A DNA stretch of 12,801 bases from Bacteroidia bacterium (GTDB lineage: Bacteria; Bacteroidota; Bacteroidia; NS11-12g; UBA9320): the NCBI GenBank assembly GCA_022425465.1, contig JAKMFK010000197.1, forward strand, positions 1 through 12,801, read 5' to 3'. Of this stretch, positions 1 to 6,171 are shown piece by piece; position 1 is the first letter of the stretch; every line of letters begins with the position of its first letter. The position numbers were made by a program, and so were the translations under genes. The notes under the pieces were generated by a model, which made no database searches, was not told the DNA's origin, and worked only from the letters and a program-made list of their open reading frames with translations.

Positions 1-1124
1 TTTGTCCTGCACCTTGTGAAGCGGCTTGCGTATTGGGCATCAACAACAAACCTGTAACCATTGAATTCATTGAAAAAGAAATAAGTGAAAAAGCCTGGGA
101 AGAAGGTTGGGTCGTTCCAAAATTACCTGTGGTAAGAACGGGCAAAAGTGTTGCTGTGGTAGGTGCTGGACCTGCAGGATTAGCCGCAGCCGATCAGTTG
201 AACCAAAAAGGACATCGTGTAAAGGTTTTCGAGCGAGATGCTCGCGTAGGTGGATTACTAACCTACGGAATCCCAGATTATAAGCTTGAAAAGCACGTAG
301 TTGCAAGACGAGCTGCCATCATGGAAGAAGAAGGTGTAGTATTTCAATGCAATACCAAAATCGGCACTGATATCAGCTTAGAAGAGCTTCGCGAATCATT
401 CGACGCAGTACTAATCACCATTGGATCCAAGCAACCGAGAGAGATCCGAGCCAAAGGAAGAGAGGTTAAAGGTGTTCATTTCGCTATGGACTTCTTGCAT
501 TTGAACAATCAGAAGGTAGCTGGAGATGTACCACTAGGCAAAGACATTTCTGCGAAGGATAAGAAAGTACTAGTCATCGGTGGTGGCGATACAGGTTCAG
601 ATTGTATTGGTACCTCCATCCGCCAAGGGGCGAAAGAAGTCATTCAAGTGACTATTGAAGAGCAGCCACCAATAGAACGTGCAGAAAATAACCCATGGCC
701 AGAATGGCCAAAAATTATGTTTACCTCATCTTCGCATGAAGAAGGATGTGAGCGTATCTGGGGCTTAAATGCAACTTCTTTCAATGCGGATGAGAATGAA
801 AACCTAATAAGCGTATGCTTTGACGAAGTTCGAGGAGAGGAATTAGCTGGTAAATGGCAATTCATTCCTACTGGAAAGCAACGTACTATTGAATGTGATA
901 TAGCTATTTTAGCCATTGGATTCTTACACCCAGAGCATGAAGGTTTAGTTAGCAGTGCAAAACTTAATACTGACCCACGCGGAAATATTGCTGCCGAAGG
1001 ATTCAAAACAAGCATGGAAGGTGTTTTCACTGCTGGTGATGCACGCAGAGGACAGAGCTTGGTGGTTTGGGCCATCGCAGAAGGTCGTCAGGCTGCTGAA
1101 GAAATTGATGTATTTTTAGCATAA
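1..1124 (+). CDS. gltD: Glutamate synthase small subunit, 5' end outside the window
   Basis: Small subunit of NADPH-dependent glutamate synthase. It takes electrons from NADPH through FAD and passes them to the large subunit GltB, which makes glutamate from glutamine and 2-oxoglutarate in the cytoplasm. Codons begin at base 3 and read CPAPCEAACVLGIN, the cysteine-rich iron-sulfur motif of GltD, so the TTG at 33 is internal and the true start lies upstream. About 373 residues are visible; the family is about 470-490. The FAD-binding Rossmann loop GAGPAG is near visible residue 54, and the NADPH-binding GGGDTG lies roughly midway. The C-terminal FTAGDARRGQSLVVWA is the usual family ending. gltB is presumably upstream, out of view. 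A strong terminator follows. Identity is secure; a stand-alone GltD-like oxidoreductase is the only realistic alternative. Confidence 0.95.
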   Translation, partial: CPAPCEAACVLGINNKPVTIEFIEKEISEKAWEEGWVVPKLPVVRTGKSVAVVGAGPAGLAAADQLNQKGHRVKVFERDARVGGLLTYGIPDYKLEKHVVARRAAIMEEEGVVFQCNTKIGTDISLEELRESFDAVLITIGSKQPREIRAKGREVKGVHFAMDFLHLNNQKVAGDVPLGKDISAKDKKVLVIGGGDTGSDCIGTSIRQGAKEVIQVTIEEQPPIERAENNPWPEWPKIMFTSSSHEEGCERIWGLNATSFNADENENLISVCFDEVRGEELAGKWQFIPTGKQRTIECDIAILAIGFLHPEHEGLVSSAKLNTDPRGNIAAEGFKTSMEGVFTAGDARRGQSLVVWAIAEGRQAAEEIDVFLA

Positions 1125-1176
1125 CTAAAACGCTGAAATTATGGCCAAATAAAGCACTTCTTGTGGTAAATTTTTT

Positions 1177-1213
1177 AAAATCTCATGTATGTTCTCATGA
1201 GGTTTTTTATTTA
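1177..1213 (+). terminator. Rho-independent terminator after gltD
   Basis: The arm AAAATCTCATG (1177-1187) pairs with CATGAGGTTTT (1196-1206) over 11 bp, with one G-U pair and an 8-base loop. A T-rich tail TTTTTTATTT follows. The left side is preceded by TTTTTT, so on the minus strand the hairpin is also followed by a run of A and T. It lies 53 bases after the gltD stop and separates gltD from comM. Confidence 0.8.
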
Positions 1214-1250
1214 ATTAAAAGATAGGATAAACAATACATCAATATCCAAC

Positions 1251-1258
1251 TATATTTG
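1251..1258 (+). promoter_or_regulatory. Bacteroidota -7 element TATATTTG upstream of comM
   Basis: TATATTTG is an exact match to the TAnnTTTG -7 consensus of the Bacteroidota housekeeping sigma factor. Only six bases (CCTTTC) separate it from the comM ATG at 1265. Transcription starting a few bases after the box would give a leader of nearly zero length. I see no convincing -33 TTTG at the expected distance. Confidence 0.5.
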
Positions 1259-1264
1259 CCTTTC

Positions 1265-2806
1265 ATGCTTGTAAAGACTAATGGAAGTGCCGTTTATGGT
1301 ATATCAGCTCAACTCATCACCGTAGAAGTAAATGTTGGTCAAGGGGCCAAGACTCAAATTATTGGCTTGCCTGATAATGCTGTCAAAGAGAGTCAGCCTC
1401 GGGTAAATGCTGCCATGAAAAATTGCGGTTTTACCTATCCAAGAAAGGGAGTAATTATTAATATGGCTCCGGCTGATATTCGTAAAGAAGGTTCAGCATA
1501 CGATTTAACCATTGCCATTGGAGTAATGGCTGCAGGTGAATTAATCAATACCCAACTTTTGGATGAAACAGTCATTATGGGAGAACTCAGCCTGGATGGT
1601 AGTATTCTTCCAATAAAAGGTGCTTTACCCATTGCTATCCAAGCACAAAAAGATGGATTCAAACGATTAATTGTACCTCTTGAAAATGCTCGTGAAGCAG
1701 CCATTGTAAAAGACCTTGAAGTCTTCGGAATGAAGAACTTAAAAGATGTAGTTGCACTTTTAGAAGAAACACAAACATTTGAACGAACTATCGTAAATCC
1801 ACGAGATGAATTTGCTGACGAAATTCAAAATATTACCTATGATTTTAGTGACGTAAAAGGACAAGAAAATATCAAACGAGCAATGGAAATTGCTGCTGCT
1901 GGAGGACATAATATTATACTCATCGGACCTCCTGGAGCAGGAAAAACGATGCTAGCCAAACGACTAAATACCATTTTACCTCCGATGAATCTCTATGAAG
2001 CACTTGAAACTACAAAAATTCATTCTGTTGCTGGAAGACTGGGAACTAACGCCTCTCTTATGGCACAACGCCCTTTTAGAAGTCCACACCACACGGTAAG
2101 TGATGTTGCACTAGTTGGTGGGGGTAATCATCCACAACCTGGAGAAATTAGCCTTGCTCACAATGGAGTACTTTTTTTAGATGAATTGCCCGAGTTTAAA
2201 AGAACCGTATTAGAAGTGCTTCGTCAACCACTAGAAGAAAGAAAAGTGACCATATCTCGAGCAAAATTTTCAGTAGACTATCCATGTAGCATGATGTTGG
2301 TAGCGAGCATGAATCCTTGTCCGTGTGGGTATTTCAATCATCCAGAAAAAGAGTGTGTATGTGCTCCTGGTGTGGTGCAGAAATACCTTAGTAAAATCAG
2401 TGGTCCTTTGCTAGATAGAATAGACATTCACATTGAAGTAACCCTAGTTAATTTTGATGAACTCAATGAAAAGAAAGAGCAAACTGGAGAACAAAGTACT
2501 CAAATTAGAAAGCGAGTAGTCAAAGCTAGAGAAGTTCAAAATTCACGTTTCGAAAAGCTGCCTTTGTATAGTAATGCCCAAATGGAGAGTAATCTAATTC
2601 GTAAATATTGTGAAATTGACAATCAAGGATCTTTACTCCTAAAAAATGCGATGAATAAACTTAACCTCAGTGCAAGAGCCTATGATCGTATTTTGAAAGT
2701 AAGCAGAACCATTGCAGATTTAGATGAAAGTGAGGACATTAATGTTGTTCATCTTGCCGAAGCCATTCATTACAGGAGCTTAGACCGAGATCACTGGGGA
2801 GGATAA
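1265..2806 (+). CDS. comM: YifB/ComM family Mg-chelatase-like AAA+ ATPase
   Basis: Cytoplasmic AAA+ ATPase of 513 residues, normal for the family. In Vibrio, ComM is a hexameric helicase that drives branch migration when incoming DNA recombines during natural transformation; that role here is inferred from the family. The N-terminal Lon-protease-like (ChlI) domain covers about residues 1-165. The Walker A loop GPPGAGKT is at 221-228, Walker B VLFLDE at about 302-307, and SGPLLDRIDIH follows near 379. A four-cysteine cluster, CPCG plus CVC at about 352-366, is typical of the family. The C-terminal Mg-chelatase domain ends the protein. I chose ATG 1265 over the in-frame TTG at 1256 because homologues begin MLVKT and because the TTG lies inside the -7 element. 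The gene appears to have its own promoter after the gltD terminator. Confidence 0.93.
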   Translation: MLVKTNGSAVYGISAQLITVEVNVGQGAKTQIIGLPDNAVKESQPRVNAAMKNCGFTYPRKGVIINMAPADIRKEGSAYDLTIAIGVMAAGELINTQLLDETVIMGELSLDGSILPIKGALPIAIQAQKDGFKRLIVPLENAREAAIVKDLEVFGMKNLKDVVALLEETQTFERTIVNPRDEFADEIQNITYDFSDVKGQENIKRAMEIAAAGGHNIILIGPPGAGKTMLAKRLNTILPPMNLYEALETTKIHSVAGRLGTNASLMAQRPFRSPHHTVSDVALVGGGNHPQPGEISLAHNGVLFLDELPEFKRTVLEVLRQPLEERKVTISRAKFSVDYPCSMMLVASMNPCPCGYFNHPEKECVCAPGVVQKYLSKISGPLLDRIDIHIEVTLVNFDELNEKKEQTGEQSTQIRKRVVKAREVQNSRFEKLPLYSNAQMESNLIRKYCEIDNQGSLLLKNAMNKLNLSARAYDRILKVSRTIADLDESEDINVVHLAEAIHYRSLDRDHWGG

Positions 2807-2854
2807 ATATTCAGCCGACAAAAAAACTACACATTCAAGTAAAAAAATACATGC

Positions 2855-2862
2855 TAAATTCG
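2855..2862 (+). promoter_or_regulatory. -7-like element TAAATTCG upstream of the thioesterase gene
   Basis: TAAATTCG differs from TAnnTTTG by one base. It ends five bases (CACCT) before the ATG at 2868, nearly the same layout as at comM and pabA. If used, the transcript would be almost leaderless. One mismatch and no clear -33 element keep confidence low. Confidence 0.35.
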
Positions 2863-2867
2863 CACCT

Positions 2868-3260
2868 ATGCAATTGGTAACAACACACGTATGCATGGTG
2901 AAGGACATAGGAGTGCATGGCAACCTATTTGGCGGAATCATGATGGCATGGATTGATGAAGCTGCAAGTGCTATGGCTGTAAGTACCTGCCATACCCCTA
3001 ATATGGTCACCGTAAAAGTGGATGAACTCGTTTTTAAGAAAAAGGTCAAAGAAGGTTTTCTGATACGGATTTATGGTGAAGTCGCTAAAATGGGCAATAC
3101 CTCAATCACATTCAAAATTGAAGCTAGAAAAGTAAGCGTATATACGGGAGAAGAAAATGTAGTTGTAACAACAAACATAACCTTTGTTCGAATAGATGAA
3201 GAAGGGAAACCAACCCCCATACCTACCATCGTAAAAGAACGACACCAAGACCCTAGCTAA
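2868..3260 (+). CDS. Acyl-CoA thioesterase, YciA-type hotdog fold
   Basis: Probable cytoplasmic acyl-CoA thioesterase that hydrolyses acyl-CoA to free acid and CoA. The 130-residue length fits a single hotdog domain. The motif HGNLFGGIMMAWID at about 17-30 matches the family signature, and Asp30 corresponds to the catalytic acid. MVTVKVDEL and, further on, GNTSITFKIEAR are the conserved core strands. YciA-type enzymes usually work as hexamers of dimers with broad chain-length range; the substrate cannot be read from sequence. The gene follows comM by 61 bases and has a -7-like element just before its ATG, so it is probably transcribed on its own. No terminator is visible after it. Confidence 0.85.
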   Translation: MQLVTTHVCMVKDIGVHGNLFGGIMMAWIDEAASAMAVSTCHTPNMVTVKVDELVFKKKVKEGFLIRIYGEVAKMGNTSITFKIEARKVSVYTGEENVVVTTNITFVRIDEEGKPTPIPTIVKERHQDPS

Positions 3261-3317
3261 ATACTTCGTTTACCTTTCTTCTCGTTATAGGATTAAGATA
3301 CTAAAATTTAATTTCCT

Positions 3318-4010
3318 ATGACACACCGAAATAATCGTGAAAATCTTGATCGAGTTATCTTATTCGAAATTGGAATAATCATTGCCTTACTCTTTGTAAA
3401 TTATACGTTGAACCTATCTTATAAGGTTAATTTACCGCCAGTACACACAGATGAAAATATACTAGAAGATCAACCGTTCCAACTCGTTGAACTAACTGAA
3501 AAAAAAGAAGATTTCAAAGAAGAAAGAATGAAGACGAAGGAAATTGCTAAGCTATTCGACCCAAGATCAATGATCAAACAAGTTGATGATTTATTTGATT
3601 TAAAAATCAATAAAATCGTTCCTCAAAATGTCCCCGCATTATCTGGTATCCAACCCATTGTAGTTCAACCCATTATAGATTCATCTACAATCGTCCGAGA
3701 TTGGACAGAACAAATGCCTGAATTCCCTGGTGGAGATGATGCCTTAAATAATTACATTATTAATCATTTTGAAATCCCAGATGTCATATTCGAAATAGCC
3801 AATACGGTTGAAGTAGTTACCCAATTTGTTGTTGATGAAAACGGAAATATTAATAACATTGAAATACTACATTGTTCCAAACCTGGTTTTGGTGTAGAAG
3901 AAAAAGTCAAGAGTGTTTATAAAAGTATGCCGAAGTGGGCACCAGGACTAAATCAAGGGAAACCTGCTAAAGTTAGAATGAAACAGCCCATAAAAATTAA
4001 AATACACTAA
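3318..4010 (+). CDS. TonB-like energy transducer, short and divergent
   Basis: Inner-membrane protein of 230 residues in the TonB family, expected to pass proton-motive energy to outer-membrane TonB-dependent transporters. One membrane segment lies at about residues 13-31, after a short basic N-terminus, so the bulk faces the periplasm. MPEFPGG at 133-139 and the KSMPKWAPGLNQGKPAKVR stretch near 202-220 are hallmarks of Bacteroidota TonB C-terminal domains. The usual helix between them, with a YP...A...GIxG pattern, is poorly preserved and reads FEIPDVIFEIANTVEVVTQF. The linker lacks the long proline-rich stretch of classical TonB. No ExbB or ExbD is nearby. The gene converges on feoB, so a shared iron theme is possible but not shown. 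A clear -7 element is missing upstream. Confidence 0.8.
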   Translation: MTHRNNRENLDRVILFEIGIIIALLFVNYTLNLSYKVNLPPVHTDENILEDQPFQLVELTEKKEDFKEERMKTKEIAKLFDPRSMIKQVDDLFDLKINKIVPQNVPALSGIQPIVVQPIIDSSTIVRDWTEQMPEFPGGDDALNNYIINHFEIPDVIFEIANTVEVVTQFVVDENGNINNIEILHCSKPGFGVEEKVKSVYKSMPKWAPGLNQGKPAKVRMKQPIKIKIH

Positions 4011-4019
4011 CTTAAATCG

Positions 4020-5876
4020 TTAGCTGAAAAGACTAAACACAACCCAGCTTCCGAAATAGGCTAATACGGTCATGTATCCAAATTGAATCATCGGCCATTT
4101 CCAAGATCGTGTTTCCTTATACACTACTGCCAACGTACTCATACATTGCATTGCAAATGCATAAAATACCATCAGAGAGAGAATGACAGCCAAAGAATAT
4201 ACAGGCTCTCCATTCTTGTGGCGATCTTTGTTCATCTTCTCCCGTAATTGGTCAAAGTTATCTTCATCACCCACACTATAAATTGTACTCATAGTTCCAA
4301 CAAAAACCTCTCTTGCTGCAAAAGATGTAATTAATGCTATTCCTATTTTCCAGTCAAATCCAATAGGAGCAATACTGGGTTCAATGGCTTTACCAAAATG
4401 ACCAGCATAACTTTGCTCTAAATTGGGTGATTCTTGAATACCTAAAGATTGATCTGCTTTAGGGCCGTAGCTTGCTAAAAACCATAAAACTACCGAAATA
4501 ATTAAAATAACCTTACCTGCTTCTGTGACAAAGCTTCTTGATTTTTGCCAGCAATTTACCCATATATTACCCCACCTTGGTGAATGATAAACAGGCAATT
4601 CCATGATAAAATAAGAGGGAATATTATACTTAATAAACCATTTAAAAACAATTGCAGCAACGAGAGCTGCCACGGTTCCTAATACATACATGGATAACAT
4701 AACAAGGGCCTGAAGACTGATAAGTCCAAAGACTGGAGTGTTTGGTATTGCCATGGAGATTAAAAGCGTATATACGGGCAATCGAGCAGAACAACTCATT
4801 AACGGAGTTACCATTATAGTTATTAGACGATCCTTCCAATTCTCAATATTACGAGTACTCATAATAGCTGGAATTGCACAAGCAGCCCCACTCAATAGTG
4901 GTACAACCGATTTTCCACTTAAACCCAGACCACGCAACATCTTATCCATTATAAAGCTTACTCGAGCCATATAACCTGTATCCTCCAGCAAACTCATAAA
5001 GAAAAATAGGATAGCAATTTGTGGAACAAATACAACGACACCTGCAATTCCCGCTACTAATCCATGAATAATTAATTTTTTAAGCCAGCCATCAGGAAGG
5101 ATTTCAGTAAGATATTCTCCTAACATTCCAAAGCCATTTTCAATCCAATCCATTGGATAAGAAGCTAGCGTAAAGACACTCTGAAAAATAAAAAGTAGAA
5201 CCAATAGAAAAATCAAATACCCTAGAACAGGATGAGTTGCAAAAGCATCAATTTTACCCGTAATTAATTCTCTTTTAGTCTTAATTTTAGTTGTTTTATT
5301 TAATAATTTAGCAATTGAATCATAGTGCGATTCATGTGTATGATCATTCTCCGAACCAAACGTATAATGGGGTACAAACTGATCTTGAAAAAGAGCCTTT
5401 TTTAAAGAATTCACTCCTTCCCCAGTTCTTGCATTTATTTTAAATACCCGAATCCCTAGTTCTTTTTCTAGGCGTTCAATATCAATTTCAAAACCCTTGA
5501 AATCAGCTATATCAATCATATTTAATGCCAATATCATTGGCGTTCTATGCTGAGCTAATTGACTGAAATAAAATAGATTACGCTTTAAATTAGACGCATC
5601 TGCTATATATAGAATTGTATCTGGTGGAGGATCTTCAAAAAAGACCCTTATTGCTTCCTTTTCGTCCAAACTTTTTGGATTAAAAGAATATGTCCCAGGA
5701 GTATCAATCAATTCAATTTTACGCTTACCTTGAGTTACTGTTCCAACCTTATTTTCAATTGTAGTACCAGGTACATTAGTAATCTTTTGTTTTAATTTAG
5801 TTAGGTTATTAAATAAAGAAGACTTCCCACAATTTGGATTTCCTACAAGAACAATTTTTGGTGACTTGGTATCCAT
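4020..5876 (-). CDS. feoB: Ferrous iron transporter FeoB
   Basis: Inner-membrane Fe(II) uptake protein with a cytosolic G-protein domain. All G motifs are visible: G1 GNPNCGKS at 12-19, the G2 threonines at 38-39, G3 DTPG at 58-61, G4 NMID at 119-122, and a G5-like NARTG near 148-152. The membrane part starts near residue 216. The first Gate motif holds Cys333 in GAACAIPA and Cys362 in MSCSARLPVY; the second includes FAAREVFVGTM. At 618 residues the protein is short against the 700-800 usual for FeoB. The shortage lies mostly between the G domain and the first helix, where the helical GDI domain is reduced to roughly 50 residues. The ATG lies one base after the feoA stop, so translation is probably coupled. 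The 3' end faces the tonB-like gene with 9 bases between stops. Confidence 0.95.
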   Translation of the reverse strand: MDTKSPKIVLVGNPNCGKSSLFNNLTKLKQKITNVPGTTIENKVGTVTQGKRKIELIDTPGTYSFNPKSLDEKEAIRVFFEDPPPDTILYIADASNLKRNLFYFSQLAQHRTPMILALNMIDIADFKGFEIDIERLEKELGIRVFKINARTGEGVNSLKKALFQDQFVPHYTFGSENDHTHESHYDSIAKLLNKTTKIKTKRELITGKIDAFATHPVLGYLIFLLVLLFIFQSVFTLASYPMDWIENGFGMLGEYLTEILPDGWLKKLIIHGLVAGIAGVVVFVPQIAILFFFMSLLEDTGYMARVSFIMDKMLRGLGLSGKSVVPLLSGAACAIPAIMSTRNIENWKDRLITIMVTPLMSCSARLPVYTLLISMAIPNTPVFGLISLQALVMLSMYVLGTVAALVAAIVFKWFIKYNIPSYFIMELPVYHSPRWGNIWVNCWQKSRSFVTEAGKVILIISVVLWFLASYGPKADQSLGIQESPNLEQSYAGHFGKAIEPSIAPIGFDWKIGIALITSFAAREVFVGTMSTIYSVGDEDNFDQLREKMNKDRHKNGEPVYSLAVILSLMVFYAFAMQCMSTLAVVYKETRSWKWPMIQFGYMTVLAYFGSWVVFSLFS

Positions 5877-5877
5877 T

Positions 5878-6117
5878 CTAACTATTAAAAAGTGGGTTCA
5901 ATAGATTTACCTGAATACTATAAGCCTCTTTTTTTCGCATACTCAATGTGTATTCCTCTAGTTCAAATGCAATAGGGTCTCCAAAAGGTGCCTTCATAAT
6001 TGGTTTAACCAATACACCTGGTATGCAACCCATTTCTTGTAATTTTTCTTTGTATGGTGACTCTTCAATCGAAGAGATTCTTGCAATACTCCCAATAGGT
6101 AATTCAGTCAGTCTCAA
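5878..6117 (-). CDS. feoA: FeoA, small SH3-like partner of FeoB
   Basis: Small cytosolic protein of 79 residues with the FeoA SH3-like beta-barrel, needed for full Fe(II) transport by FeoB. It begins LRLTELPIGSIARISSI and has the typical core KLQEMGCIPG near residues 25-34, followed by GDPIAFELEEYTLSMRKKEA. The start is a TTG at 6117, the only usual start codon before the first residues needed for the fold. A -7-like element CATCTTTG lies ten bases upstream. The gene directly precedes feoB and forms a two-gene operon with it. A 54-base gap separates it from the E1 gene upstream on the same strand, so read-through from that gene is also possible. No Fur-type operator could be recognised with confidence. 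Confidence 0.9.
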   Translation of the reverse strand: MRLTELPIGSIARISSIEESPYKEKLQEMGCIPGVLVKPIMKAPFGDPIAFELEEYTLSMRKKEAYSIQVNLLNPLFNS

Positions 6118-6127
6118 AACGTGACTG

Positions 6128-6135
6128 CAAAGATG
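6128..6135 (-). promoter_or_regulatory. -7-like element CATCTTTG upstream of feoA
   Basis: On the minus strand CATCTTTG matches TAnnTTTG at all fixed positions but the first. It ends ten bases before the TTG start of feoA. It would let feoAB be transcribed apart from the E1 gene. No clear -33 element is visible. Confidence 0.35.
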
Positions 6136-6171
6136 TGTTTTTATTTGGATTAATTAAAGATAAGGATGCTT

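Noticed and set aside
33..35. TTG as the start of gltD
   Set aside because: The frame is open upstream and codes for the conserved cysteine motif CPAPCEAACV, so the gene is cut by the window edge.
644..1075. Long open frame antisense to gltD (143 codons)
   Set aside because: It lies wholly opposite a well-supported gene, lacks domain motifs, and has no promoter-like signal. It is a shadow of gltD codons.
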